Source: Edolisoma coerulescens (lineage: Eukaryota > Chordata > Aves > Passeriformes > Campephagidae). From it: a DNA stretch of 64,000 nt. Shown piece after piece: positions 1 through 14,700 of this stretch. A program made the position numbers and the translations under genes. The notes below the pieces were generated by a model. It made no database searches. It was given only the letters and a program-made list of their open reading frames with translations, and was not told the origin of the DNA. The stretch lies in the NCBI GenBank assembly GCA_013397115.1, contig VWZW01002332.1, positions 1,054,001 to 1,118,000 on the forward strand, read 5' to 3'. Numbering within the stretch: the first letter of the stretch is position 1; every line of letters begins with the position of its first letter.

Positions 1-1153
1 ATAGCCAGATCTTCTTCGTATGCTGAGAAATTTCCTGATACACTCATACAGAATTTTTGAGTTTGCATTTTAAGCTGTAGCTCCTGTTGCTTAGCTGGGT
101 GAGGATGCTGTCATCTGCACCCCAGCCAGCATGACACGACTCATTTTCCCATGAACGGATAGGATGTTCCTCTAAGCCTTATCACCTTTTGTTTATCCAC
201 AGATTGCAGGATGGAAGATGAAAATGTTAAGGCCATGTTCAAGAAATTTGTTTAGCATTTGTTTTTTCAGGTTTAATTGAGAAGTGAAAAATTACAAGTT
301 TTGTAAAGGTACATTTTTTTGCCATTCTTTTTCCTCTGTAATCCAAGAGACGCATTGGTCTCTGGTCTAAGTAAATTAAACCCACAAATTCACAGGATCT
401 ACTCACTTCCTTTAGCTCCATACAACCTAGGAACTTCTGGTTTTTATATTCTCGTACAATATTGATACCTGTACTTAGTGCTATCTTTTCTGTTTAGTGC
501 CTTCTCTGTGTAGTTGAAATACAGCGGGTTAAAATGTGTTTATTCTTGTTCTATTTGCATTGCTACAGCACAGCAACAATGTAATTCTTTGTTTTGTTGA
601 TTCAGTTAGTTTTATTCTTGTCTCTTAATGCAGCATATCCCAAATCTCCCTAGGAGTGGTAATCATCTTAAATTTACTAAAATGGCATTGAAGATCACGT
701 GGTTTTTTCCTCCACCAGCTTTCTGACAGCTTCTAAATCATTTGTCAGTGAAATATGCATTATGCTGTCACAACTCTTCCTAACTGACACTCCAGAGCCT
801 CTTTGATGCCCTCTGTGAGAAGCCAGAGTTGTCGATGCACCTTGAGACTTCATGACTGTTTTACAATAAAAACTCACTTACATGCCTACTTCTATCACTT
901 CTCTTGAGGAGTCATTATGGAGCTCTGAGTACTGTGTTGCTAGGTTGAGCATCAATTTTGCAATGTTTTCTTGAACATTTAATGTTCCCAAAGGAATCCA
1001 TGATACTTTGACAAACACTTCTCTTGTCCCATTGTAAATCAAAATGGCAATTGAACAACAATGCATTTGTGCAGATGGAATGAAACACAAGACAGCAATG
1101 TCACTCTTACTAGTCAATGGGTTGGGGGGATGTTTTAGTGGCTTGATACTTTC

Positions 1154-1176
1154 TTGGTTGGTTGGTTGGTTTGGTT
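1154..1176. repeat. (TTGG)n simple repeat
   Basis: Four TTGG units followed by TTTGGTTTTTC. Similar T/G-rich tracts occur near 48176-48240 and 51075-51120 and appear to be a recurrent low-complexity class in this intron. Confidence 0.75.
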
Positions 1177-4100
1177 TTTCTTTTTAAAACATATTAAGTG
1201 ATTTAAATCTTGATCCCCCTGCCCCATTGTGAGGTATGCAAGAGGGGCTGAGTGCAGCGAGGAGGGGCAGAGACTATGAGGTTCTGCACCAGTGGGAGTT
1301 GCATATCAAATCCCATGTCTGGATTCTTGGCAGATACCAAAGTTAAACCAGTTGTATGCCAAATTCTTGCCTTTTTCCTTGTCACAGTTGTCCCCCAGTA
1401 AAATAAACAGTGTGATTTGGGGAGATTTATCTTTAACTTGTACATCTTTCTGTAACGAGTACTTTTTTTTTTGCTGTATATAAGCAGATGTTGAGTAATT
1501 TAAGTGTCCGTTAAATGTTGTGGGGGGATTTCACTTCCATCTCAGTTTCTACATATGCCTTTAGTTTTGAATTTAAAAAAAGTTATTATCTATAAAAACA
1601 TTAAATACCATTTTTAACATTTAAATTACTGTTTGAATTTGTTTGACTTGGGTACCTATAAAACAAGCACTTTTTGAGGTAGGAGTGGGATCTTAAAACA
1701 GTTGATGAGTATATTTTATTAAAATAGCATAGGTGTTCAGCATATTTTTCTGAAGCTGAACAGATTGTTTAGGTAATCCCTACTATCAGTGCAGTAGAAT
1801 TTTTTTATGCTGCTGTATGTCATACTGCCAGCAGAAATTTTGTCATACTGTTTTGTTAAACTTCATTAAAAGTATGTTGGCTCTTTAAATATGAAGTCTT
1901 ATACTTCTGTAACTCCTCATTCATTCCAGTGTAAGGGTTGTGTTTGTGCCTCTCAGAGGAATTTAGGAGGGGGGATTTATGGTGAGATCCAGATCTACAA
2001 CATGGAATTTGGTCTCTCAGAAGTTCGCTTCTGCTTCTAAAAGGATGTCAAGTATATGGAAAGTTTGGTTGCTTTTTTAAACAAACAAAACCCCATAAAT
2101 TGATAAGACACTTCAGCAAAACCTGATTGTTTCCCCTTTTTAATTTCCCCTAAATTACTGTAGTCAGTAATTAAGTCCTATTATTCTGAAATGCAAGTTT
2201 CAGATTTTGGGAGGATACTTAGATTTAGAGTTGTGTCAGCATCTCTGCAGTCTCAGCAGAGCCACGCACTGTGCCTTCAGACCTCCAGAATAAAACTGGC
2301 CAGTCCGTGACCCTCGCAGAAGTACTGAGCTTCTATAACAAGTCAAACAAAGAGATCTTCTAAATTGCATAGGCTTCTGCTAAAGTTTCCCCAGGTGTCC
2401 TCAAATAACCCCTTTTCAGAGAGGAATTTATCTTACCTGGGTTGGAATCCAGATGTCCTGTTGGGCTCCACACCAGTCTGTGACAGCAAGCGAGGAGTTT
2501 CATGGTTTGAATGTGCACTGCAGGGGCAAAAGTGTTTCCTTTGTTGTACCTGCTGCTTGGTTATTTCATCTGACAATGTCAATTTTTGTTCTATGAGAAA
2601 TAGTAACTGTTGTCCATATACATTGCCTCCCCTGTTCCTCTGGGTTTGGATTTCCTTTTTTTTTTTAAGGTCTTTCTTTTCTTCCTTCGTTCTTTCAGGT
2701 TTTGTTCCCCAGCTACTTTGAAAAGTTCCAGTCTAGTTAGTTTCTGCTTTTAAGTTAGCAAATCTGTCCTCTGGTTGTCCTTCTTTGAACCTTCCTTTAT
2801 GGTAACTGTGCCCATTCTGAGTTACATTGCAAGAAACTTCATGGAATATTCAAGGCAAGAACGCATCAAATAGTGATAGTTTCTGCTTTTGGCATTCTTT
2901 CTCTACTAGGTCTTAATATTTGTGGCTGTTGCTGAGTTGATATTATAAAGTAATTGCCTGCAGTGACTCCAGGATCATTCAAGGAGTATTAAAGCTGATG
3001 TAAATAGCATAACTATGTAGATATAATTATTTTTTCTTCTATATACATTAGTGTGTGCTTCCTAAATGCAATTTTCATAAATCACCTTACCTCCTTGGCA
3101 TTTAAGATTGTGACATCCTTCTGCTGCTTTTCAAGAACAGAAAAAATGAAAGCTGATTATGAAGACATATATCAGCGGCAAAATATGTTACTCAGTGTTA
3201 ACACCCTTTTTCCAATTTGATCTCCAGATTTTATGATGGCTCTGATAAATAGTAAGACTCCTTTGAGATTCAGAAAGGAATTACTTGGCAGGAAAAAGAA
3301 GTGTTAATACAGAAAATCTACTAAAGTTTGATTCCATTATAAGAAGGTGCTGCAACTGGGTTAAGTACTTGTTGCTGCCTTCATGCCCTGGCAGTTGTGA
3401 AACCAGTTTGGTTGGTCTGTCCTGTGATATTCCAGATCACAGTATTTTATTGGCTTAAAGCCCACATCCTCTTGTGTTTCTTTCAAGATAAATACTTTAC
3501 ACAGCTGGAATATGCACTTTGCTGAGTTCAGTACTTAGCAAAACTGAAGCTAAAAGAAGAGTCTTCTGCTACCTTCCTTACAGCTCTAGTACTGCCCTAC
3601 CTTGATCTTTAAATGAAAATATTTGTTTGGACTGTAAAATATTATGAGGATTATGTAGGTTGCTAATGATATTTTCAGAAGTGTAAAAGAGCTAAAAGCT
3701 CTTGAATTCTCAGTGGAATGTGATTTTTTCAGAAATACATATCTCTTCACTCAAAAAGCTGTTGTGCAAGCACCTTGAGGTATTACTTATCTGTGAAGAG
3801 ACGATAAAAAACAGAATCTGGCTATTGTGCACATCCATGTTATGTTTTTTCATGCAGTAGGACAAGCCCAAGAATTATAAATTTTTTTAGGTGTGTTTTG
3901 GGAAGTTATATACCAACTAGTAAAGTTGGCACATGCATAATCTTTTAGCCACTTGGGTAATTTGGTTCAAGGAGACTTCTTAAGTTGAAAACTTTACTAA
4001 ATTTTCTTTCTAAGGCTGAACTTTTGACAGTTATTATTGGATTTTGTTTTTCTTTGAGGGAAGAGAAGTTTCATTTTTCATGTTGGAAACAGGAGGAGGA

Positions 4101-7100
4101 AGGATTAGCACAAAAAAAAAAAAATAGGCACCTTGAGTGTCATTACTGAAAAAACTGGCACTGTAAGTCCTAGTTTTTGTTTGACTTAGTTGGTGTTCTA
4201 TTTCTGAGTAACTGTGTGCATATTTTGGTGACCTCCAAAACCAATAGGAAAATAATTCTCAATGAGGCTATTTATGTCAAACTTCATATTGGTTCTCTCA
4301 TCTATATTTATAGTTACTGTTTCCCACACTCATTTTGAGAGCAGTCTTTACTTGTCTTTACCCAATTTATAATTAATATTCCACAGTGATTTTTAAAAAA
4401 AAATCAGTCCTTATGGGAATTATCAGCAGTATACACAAGATTAGTTTATACATTTAGCTTGAGGGTATGATATCAAAGTTAAATTTGCTAGCTCTTTGGC
4501 TGCTAAGTGATGAGTGTGACCGGCTAGCACAGAGATAGCTCCAATTATATCAGTGTTCTGGGCTCTTGTCTGTGCAGAGTGGATCCCAGGCGTATTGTTT
4601 TGTATTGGAAGGTGCTTGTAAAAGGATTTAGCAAGCCTGTCTTTGTGAATAATCGGCTTGATAAGAGATGCTATGATACATTGTATGTTTAGGGAGCCAG
4701 AGGATCAGAATCCTTAATAGCTGATCTATTACAACAGTCAGGAGGAGTCATTATGATCCCTCTTAACAATGTGTATATCGGGTGTCCTTAATTCAGATAC
4801 AAGTCACCGGATAGAATTGATTTTGGAGAAACTATGTATTGCCCTGCATGTTGGACCCAAAGATGTCTGCAAAACCATCTGCTTACTGGTTGCTGTAATT
4901 TTAAATAAAAGAATTAAAAATAACAAACACCATCCCTATTCCCTCCCCCAACTAGTTCGTGCCATGTTTTCCTCCTCTTGCAGCCAATATTTTAATGTGC
5001 TCTGTTTGCTTATGTCAAGGAAGCTAACATGAATGTTTTGGGAAGAAGGTGTTTTGCTTGGCTGGTCAATTAAGTCTCTTGAGTAATTCAAAACTCTTTA
5101 TTGATTCATATTTATGTACGTGTTCAGCTGTGGATGAAAAAGGATTACAGTCAACAGACATGGAGCTCTGAAAGGACCATCCATTGCAGTTAAGCATTTT
5201 ACATGCTCACAGAAAGAAAAAAAGATACTGCATTTGGGAGGCAGTGTCCAAAATCCAGACTACCATATTTGTGTTCTACTTGTTTGGTTCATATTGCTCA
5301 TTGTAAACAGCAAATGTCTAGACTGAAACTTTTCACTTTTCAGAGAATTCCAGTTCCATTTTAAAAGGAATTGGTGATTTCAGAATTGGGTCCAGTTACA
5401 GAACTTGTTTGGTTTTAAGCTTGCTAAGAATTCCCATGTTTTTTGAAAAGTATATTTTCATGGAAAAGTTCCCACTTATATTAAATTGAGTCTAGGGAAG
5501 CCATATGTTAAGTGCTGCTGGGCATTTGAAATGAAATCTACAACTCCTTTAAGCCACTTTTCATTGAGAAAAGGGAGAGGAGGAGGCTGTGATGGAGTGG
5601 AAATGCAGCTAGCCAACAAACTGTGAGCTGTGCAAAGCTGGTGCTCCAAGTGCAACTTCTTGCAGCATACTTGAGGGAAAATGATGTTATGGTGAGGTCA
5701 GGGACACTCTGCAGTCAGTCTTTGGATAAAAAATACACCAAATTTTCCTTTATGAATAATATAAAATAACTGGTTCAGGCTCAAAGTGTTTCTATTTTTT
5801 TTTCTTCATTCTCTCAGTGAATTATTGACTCCTTGACTTATTATTGACTTTTCCTTGCGTGTAGAAAACAAGATGGATGGGTATTTTCCAAAAGCTGTGT
5901 TATCAGCTGTTTCAGTGTTGTTTTGTATCTTTAAAGAAGGATTTTTTTCCCATTTCTCGTGGTGAAAACCTGTGTAGGCTTCTTCTAGAACTTATATGCA
6001 CAGAAACTCTTTCTTTCCTGTCTTTTCAATATTCCCTCAGGTACTGATTCTTGAGATGGAGCTTTGATGAAGTTAGATTGAAATCTTAGTTGGAATTAAT
6101 CTTAGTGAAAATTTTTATGTTTTTTGAGAAAGAGAAATAACATCCTGCAGCACCTGAAAACTGATTGAAACATTGTATATGCAAAAATCCTATATTAAAC
6201 TTACTTAAATGTAAACTCTTCTGATTTAAAAATATCAGAGTTTAATTGCGCAAACCTTAAAACTTCTATTGCAGTTTTGTTTCATCTTTTTCTTTCTTTC
6301 TTTTTTCTTTTTCTTTTTTTTAATATGCTTAAACTAAAGTTTAGCAAATGGCTGTTTAGCAAGGAGGCATGTTTGTGTGTCGGGTCTTCTTCATTTTCAT
6401 GGAGACTGAGTTGAAACAGAGAGCACTAACTGCTGAACTGGAGTAGGTGGGCCTTCTGTAGGGACTGCATTAAATGGATCAAAACAATGTCGTGCTGCTT
6501 ATTTATTTTTTTTCTATTATTTATTTTAATGAAAATAGAATTTTCTTCACTCCTTTTAATATAAAAGTATTTTTCAAAATTGTGCCCCCTTGGCAGAAAG
6601 AAGTTGCAGATTTTGTAGTGACAGGGAAGTGTGAGAAGCTGTGTTGTTTGTAGCTCTGGTCAACATCCCCTGGTGTGACAGAACGGCATCTGGAATAATG
6701 GACAAGAAGTAGGGATCTACAAGGGTCTGCCTAATGACCAGTTTGGGGTGTGTTGCCTTCGGCCATCTTGCTTTCAGCGTTTCCGTCTGTAAATAGGGTA
6801 ATGGTGCTGGATATGACATAAAAATGTACTTCTTTTATTTTTTCTTGACGTGGCTTGCTTGAAGAGAGGAATAATTCTGTGTTTATGACTGGACATGGAT
6901 GCTATGCAGTGAGCAGTAACGGGAGGAAGAAAGAGCAATACTGAACCCTGAGGGAAAAAAAAGAATCATGTAATAGTTGCCCACAGAGTGATTGCCCTCA
7001 TGCTAAGAATAAGTTAGGAAAATTTTTGAAGGAAAAGGGTGAAGATAATATACGTGTGCAAGGAATTAAGCTTTATAATCTGTCTTCATTGAAGCCTTTT

Positions 7101-8733
7101 GGGCTTGGTAATTCAAGTCAACTTTTTATCAGCTATTTATTTATTAATGCAGTTTATTTTACTGTTAAAAGTTATACTTAGTTTACTTCACAGTACAAAT
7201 CACTAAACAAGTCCTTGCTGGGAGAATTACAGCCTTGAAATATAACTAAAGGTGTAATGGCCCACATCCTCTGGCTGTGGAGCAGATGAACATAATACAG
7301 CTTTCATCTACCTATCATTGTTCATACACTGAAGAACATCTTCTGTGGTTCAGCTGGGAATACAGAACATTTTCATGATCCTTGCTTTTTCAGTGTGAAC
7401 GCAGCTCCTTCTGTTGTTGTCTGTTACTGAAACAGATGATCCTGGATAGGTGGCTGAAGAGGGCTTACCCCTGGTGGTGTATCGGCTCATCCATGAGAGT
7501 GATAACCTCCTACTAGCAAGTGGTGGTGATCAGCTAATGGTGTCTTGAGACATTCAAGCAATTACAAAATATGTGTCCAAACTTTCCTACAAAGAGCATA
7601 AGCACAACTGTGTAGGGCTGGACATGAAGCTTATCTGGTGTTACATCCTGTCTCTAGATATGAGTGAGTGCTGTGCTGTGGGTTCTGTTTCTCTGTCATG
7701 CACAGCACTGACAGTCTAAGGCAAAGAAAAACAGCAGGCAGAATGTGGTGAGGCTTCCACTGCCTCCAGTGGTTTGGGGCTTGAAGATTTCCTGAGCTAG
7801 GGTTTAGTTATGTCTTTAATAGCTCTCAGTAGATTTTTCTTCTGTGAACTTGTCTAGTCCTTTTTTGAACACGTATAAATTTTTAATATCCAAAGGATCT
7901 GGTGATAGTGAGATTCATTATTTAACTAGAAATTTTAAGAAAAAAACATCTTACTTGATTTTGAGTTTGCTTCTTGCTCTGTTAGAAAGCCTTTTGTTTT
8001 TACTTGGGAGACAACCATTGTTTCTGTACTGCTTCATTTTGTAGAACTTTTGTGGCTCCCCAGTTACCCCTTTCAGGCTGATTACTGTGTGTGCATTTCT
8101 TTAAACGAGGTATTCTTGCCATTTGCTTGCCAATTACCTTTGCCTCAATTCCCTGTACCTTTGATATTAAGAGACAGTGTCAAGGAGTAAGACAAAATCT
8201 GTACATAGTTTTTAAGTGCAGGTCTCTCATGGCTTGATGGAGTGGCATTAATGATGTTTCTCTTTTTTCTGTGTTTCCAATAATTACTAGTATTTAATAT
8301 GTTTCTTGACTGTGCCTGAGTGTAGAGTAATAAAACAACCTAGTTATTATATATCTGTTTTAATGACAAGGTCTCATTTGTTAGTGATAGTAGTTAGTTC
8401 AGAACTCATGCATGCCATAATATAAACACTACTAGTACTAATGGATGCTAAGATTATTAATTAAAGGATATCACTCTGCCAGGAAGATAACAAGAGGATG
8501 TTTTCATATGTTCCTAAATCTTTCTGTGACAAGAAAGTAGAACAAAATTCCAGAGAATTAAAATTTGAAAAAAACGGTACATTAACTATGTAGAAGGCTA
8601 GTTGGTCCTTCTTACAAGTTAGTTGAGTTAAGAAAAACTAGACAGACTTTAGCTGAAGGTCGTTCAAGTTCCTTATTTTTGTCTGAGAAGTTAAGTAAAA
8701 AGTCCAGCAAAATTAATATGAGGGATATTTCTC

Positions 8734-8749
8734 TTTTTTTTTTTTTTTT
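8734..8749. repeat. Poly-T run, 16 bases
   Basis: Sixteen consecutive T in the upstream intron. A comparable 15-base T run lies at 42430-42444 and a 13-base A run near 4112-4124. These are mononucleotide microsatellites with no associated element. Confidence 0.85.
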
Positions 8750-11700
8750 AATGCAATGATCCTGTTCTTTGAAATACCTTATACATAGAAAGAAACATCA
8801 TATGAATACTGGCTTTTACAGAGGTTATTTCTTATTCTCTCTGGCTGAATGCAATAAATCTGGACAGTAAAATGCAGAAACTATTCAGTGTTAAGGAAAG
8901 TCTCATGCAGATTGAAGTTAACTCCAAACTCCTTGGGAATGCTAAATTCTGACTTGTTTAAGCAGGAGCTCACCTGGTGAAAAATTGATTTGTAGTTGTG
9001 CGTTTCATTAGTTAGTGAAGCATATTTCATTTGGCTGCTATTTTTTCTCCCATTATTAGAATGTAGGTATTTTGGTAACAGTTTTTTCAATTTATGATAC
9101 TGCAATTTAAACCCTCAAAATTGTATCTTTCAAAGGCTTTTAAGTGCTTCCATGGCTCTCATCTCTGTGTTTTGTGAATTCCTTTCATATTTTAAGGGCA
9201 GAAGATATTTTAACTAGCATGTTCAGCTTGTTTGCTGTATGAAACTGATGCGTTTAGTATCCATTCTCTCGAAGTAGTGAGAAGTAGCCAAGCAGTGTGT
9301 AGTAGTGGACTGCCTCTATGGTAGATTGAATGCATAAAAACCTCCCTTTAGGCCAATTTTGGTCAAGATGTTTAGTGACATTTAACGTCACTGAACAAAA
9401 TCCTGCTTGATTAGGAATCTCAGTTCTGCCCTCCATGTGTGGAAGTGCAAATGTGACTCTCTAAACAAATGTTACATCTGTTTGTGTGTGTGTTAGAACT
9501 CTCACACCCCCACCCCTTTGTTAAGTCCAGTACTGAAGTACAATGTGACTGTGATATTACTTGTCTGATCAAAAGAATCTAATCAAGCATTGTATTCCTG
9601 AGCTTTAAGAACCTGAAAGAATTTCATATGGAAAGTGTTTCATTTCCTTTAAAGCCGAGTGGTAGTATTTTCTTCTTTTTTAAATAAGCTAAATATACAC
9701 ATTTTAATTTTTTCCCTTCTCTTCCTCCTTCTGGTCTTACAACACATTTTACTCTGTTGCCCAAGCACAGAAAACTTTGCCAGGAAGAAGGGTGAGCAAT
9801 GCTTCTGTTTCCCATGACCCTCAACTCTAATGTTGTTCCAAGAGCTCACTACTTACAAATGCCTTGATAACTGCTTTCATTCCTTTCATCCCTCCCCCGC
9901 CATCCAACACAGGCCAGTGGGACCTATCCGCCTTTGAGCAGCTCTCTTCACAGAACAGGGGAATCTACTTAATGTAAAAATCATGGAACATAAAAGCATT
10001 GAAAGATATATTTCCGAATTTTTTACAGCTGAATATCTGCATGATAATTGCTGCAGTGATTTATTCTTGGTTTCCTAGAAGCAGCTTCTTAGAGCTCCCT
10101 GTTGGTACCGGAAATAATCCTATTTTTTATTTTTTCCTCTGGATAGATAGTTGGGTAGGGGTAGTAGTGGGGAAATTGCATCTTGTTCTGTACGTGCACA
10201 GCACAGAGCTGGCAGAACTGATCTTGGTCAGATAGTCAGAACTGTGGCTCCTTAAGAATGTGTTGCAGCATAGGCTTTAATTATATTCTGATACTATGTT
10301 ATCATATCATGTATTTCTTCGTTTTTCATTGTCTGCAAATAGGCACAAGTATTTTTAAACTTTTTTTGGATGCATGGTAAGATTAAGAACAAGCAGAGAA
10401 AAATGTCTTCTCAAGTACTACTGAAAGATCATCTGATGCACCAATACCTTACATTGCACTAGAAATCTGGGAATTCCCATGTTTTTTCTGGCAACTCCCT
10501 AGCTGCCAGACAGGAAATCACTCTCTGCTTTTTCAACCTCTGGCAGCATCTGCTCTTAGTTTCTATGTCCTCTTTTTTGTGGTGCTTCTCTGCCTGCTCA
10601 GTGTTGCTGGGATGTGCCAGGAGGAGTGAGAAATGACGTAGCATGCCTGATTAACCATGTTTCATTGAAAGAGTCTGGGGGGAGAATACTGGAATGTGGA
10701 CCCTGCTCCCTGGAAAAGTCTGACACTGTTCTGGGAAATAAACATCCATGGGGTGGGGGAAGAATGTGGAAGATCATGAAAGAGCATTTAAAATCCCCAG
10801 AAGGCGCAAGAGAAAATATGTTGAAGGTCAAAGCAAGTTTGCAGGGATGAAGGTTTCGGAATCTTTGAGATGTTCCTGATAGAGAGCTATGGAGTAGGTT
10901 TATCATCAGACAGGGTAAATACTGAGAGTGCAAATGAGTTAGTAATGATGCTCAATTATTTGAGAATGGGAAAAAAGCAGGGAAATATGCTTGTTTTCTA
11001 AGATTTATTTTTCTCCAAGACAGAAGAAATGTTGTAATATTTCAGTCCTTACAGTGGCTCTTGGCCAAAAAGCTTAGAGGATGAAAATAAGCATATCTGC
11101 AAAGCTGTTATTGTATAGAAATGTTTTGGTTGAATGTAATTTTAAAAAATATAATAATATGCTAGAAATAGTACTAAGTTATACCCTACAGCCAATCTTT
11201 ACAATTTCAGAAGTAAAAGGAAACTGAATGCTTTCTGAAAATTCTAGCCATATTTGTGGAAAAATGCAGTGGTGGCAAAGGAAAATTTTCTGTTCTGCCT
11301 TGTACTGTGTAATTAGTCACTTGTAAATTGTAATTCTGTGAATATGGTTTGATAATTGAAAGGTTTAGACCCTGGTAATTCTCTGCAAAGTCAGTTTGTT
11401 TTCTAATCAAACGCAGCAGTATTGTTAAACAGTCTTATAAACTAAAATATTGCGAAAGGATTTTGTAAGAATGAGGTAATGCGAAATGAAATACAAGAAT
11501 GTGGGAGTATTGAAACACAATGACATCACTTAATAAGAGAAAGAGCTATGAAGCTACATATATGCTTTAACTTCAGAGAAACAGATCATCAGTATATGTT
11601 GTGTGGTGTCCTCCACATTAAGGGTTATAGGACATACATTTTTAGTTGCATTTGTGTTATTTCATGTATTTATAATTATGCAAAGTCAAAACAAGGTAAT

Positions 11701-14700
11701 AATTTTATAGTCTTCACAGCTTTTGCATACTAAACTGAAGTTCATTTCTCTCTATTCTGATTATGTGACTAAGGTTAGGTTTCCACATCTACACGTGAAG
11801 TGAGTGGGGGTAAGGAGAGGAATAGTGAAAAGAGGGATGAAATATTATCAATATTGTGTTTTGTCTGTATAATATTATTTGGTTCAACAGTTATTTTTCA
11901 GGGAAGTTCTAGTACGTTTTTTATCAAGTAAACATGTAAATGTGGCGTAAAAATTCCCCTCTCATTAAATATCAGTGTTGTGTTCCTGGAGTGTCTTCAA
12001 GACTGTATTAGATTTAGTTCCTAACTGTAGAAGATTAGTAAGAGTATCCAAAGTACTGCACAGGTGTCTAACATAAAGAAGTTGTGACTTAACAGTGTTG
12101 GTATGAATAGCAAGGAAGTTTATAGAACATACAGACTTTTCAGTAACTCTTGCCTCATAGTGTTAAGAAAGTGGGGATTTTGTTGCATTTGATCAAGGGG
12201 ATTTCTCAGTACTTTCTAGAATGGGAAAGTAAATTGTGCATTTTTCTCATGGAAATATTCATGAGTAAGAGAACGACACTGAAAAATTTCAGTGGCTTAT
12301 GTAACCCCAGAGGAATGCAGCAATGCATGGGCTACATGTTGACATATTCTCCTGATGTCCTTTCCCTGGAGATTGTGGGAAGAAATTAGCTTCCCTGAAA
12401 TTAAGAGCAAAGCATAGAGCCTAAGGTAAAAAAGTCATGTGGGATTGTAGGGGTAGGAAGTTGGTAGAGAGTTGTTTGTTTTAGTTGCTTATTATTGTTC
12501 CATGAATAGCAAGTTGGCGAAGAACATGCACTGATGAAGCTGGCAAATAAAGGGGATAAAGAGTTCATTGAGAGCAACAATGAAAGACTGTGTCAATACA
12601 GAGCAGTGGCCCTAAAGCTGCAAAATCTCTGGCACTGGGCACTGGATTCTCTATTCCCTTGTGGCCTTTTCTTGTGGATTCTTTAAAAAGCATTGTGGCA
12701 AGTGGCCAGCATTAGTTCCATCAGCCCTTGCAGATAGTCTCTAGTCTGTGCCAGCTTGCCCTGTGTTTTGCCAAATTAAATTCTTCTGCAGAAGTTGGGA
12801 TAAAATGTGGTCACTTGTAAGAGGAGAGGGGTTTTTTCTTCCTTTTGTCATTTTTTTTTTCTTATGACAACCAGAAAAGTTAATATGATCCAGAAATTAC
12901 CTCAGCTGAGACGTAAAGAATAACAAGTGTGTGTAACTAATTTCGTCAAATAGACTTCCAAAAATAGAAATGCCATGGAAAAAATTCCATGCAAAGGAAG
13001 GACTCTAGTATTGAAAGCCATGAAACCAAAGATGTCAGAAGCTGCATCAGCTGACTATACGGATCTTTTTGTCAGTGTTTAAAAGGCATGTTAATGTGCT
13101 CTGTAAATTGCTCTCTAACTGTAGGTGATCTGGACATGTTATGGCGGTGATGTTTTATTAAATTGGGATTATCTGTTCTCGAAGCAAACCCCAGAATTCT
13201 TTTCATGTACAGTTGAAGGAATTGATTGAGTTACTGGCATATGTGCCACTATTCCCATGCTCAAGATTGCTGCTTTAGGCTGATTTGTAAGACATTTTCA
13301 GGTCCCCTTATTTGCGCTGACCTGCTACCATATATGTTATGAGTAGGAAGATTTTTCTGAATGTGATAATTACCTAAAACCATTGATAGTCATTTATTGT
13401 TCATTTTAAATTAGTGAGCCATGAAGAGTGGCAAAAATTGCAAAGAAAACACATTTTGGTGCTCTTCTCTGAATTAAGACCAGCCACTGTGAAGGTGGGA
13501 GTTTTAATGAGAACGCCCTTAAGCCAGGAAGAAATTTGAAATATAGTAGTGATATACGCAATCTTTTATGATCACTGCTTTTAACTGCTTAATCATTCAT
13601 ACTGCCTAAATATAATTGTACTGCCAGCTTCTGTGTTTACAGTCTATGGTGTGGAAAAAGATATCCCACTGTGACATGTTCTACTTACAATCAAATTGAC
13701 TGTAGCAAACATAGAAGCTGTTGAAGTTTGGTGCTTCTCAGTGGGGTGTTCTTGTTCCTCCGTCTTATTTCTGGCTGTTGATATAGCTTGCATCCTTGAA
13801 GCTCATTCCCTCATAAAATAACAAAGCCAAGGAAGTTCCCTGTTCATCTTCACTGTAAAAGAGTATGTTGTGAACTATTTAAGTAGACATGTATCTCACA
13901 AGCGTTTTTCTGAATAAATAGTGTTTTACAGATTTGTATTTGTAATACTGAAAGCCCTTTTTTCACTTTTATGGATTTTTAAATGCTTCCTTGCTTCTGT
14001 CGTTGAGTGTGGTAAGAACACTGCAAATCATGCTTGTAGCTGCTGTTTCACAATAATAATGTCTCTCATATAAAAACTACTTTCTCAAGTGTTTAGATAA
14101 CTTAGCCAGAACAGTTGTTTATAGAATGAGACTTGCCTATCAAATACATCAAGAAAATAAATCTATTTGTAAAGCAATGAAAAAAATAACCATAACAATG
14201 ACTCATTTTCAGGTATTGAGGAGTAGAGGTCAATGAACTAGATAAATGTTTCTCTGCATTTTAGCATGCTTTTTTTTCAAGCATCCTGGCAATACTGTTT
14301 GATTTCTGCTGTGTTTTATTCACATATTACAATGCCTTAATGCTGAGTTTTGCTGACTAGCTTGGTTTTTTTAATAAACCTGAGTGTCAGTGCATGACCA
14401 AATGAGATAACTCATCAAGCATGGCACCACAATGCATTTAGTCATATCTGGTAGTGGACTTGTACTGCCCCAAAGGCATGAAACACCAAAGGTGACTGTA
14501 CGTGGTCTCCTTTCCAGTCTTCAGCCGTCGGAAGGGTTGCCTCTAATATCCTGCTAGGTCAGTCATCACCCCTTTGTTTCTGCGTTCTTTGAAGCCATGC
14601 AATAATAACTAGCTTTGTGTCAGATGGCCATATATGTTGCTGTTACTGTATTAACCAGAGTGTCTGTTGTTTGAAGTCCCATTTACTACATTCCAGCTGG

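Noticed and set aside
2365..2721. 118-codon open frame on the + strand, Cys/Phe/Ser-rich
   Set aside because: Low-complexity tail from T-rich DNA and no known family; interpreted as a chance frame.
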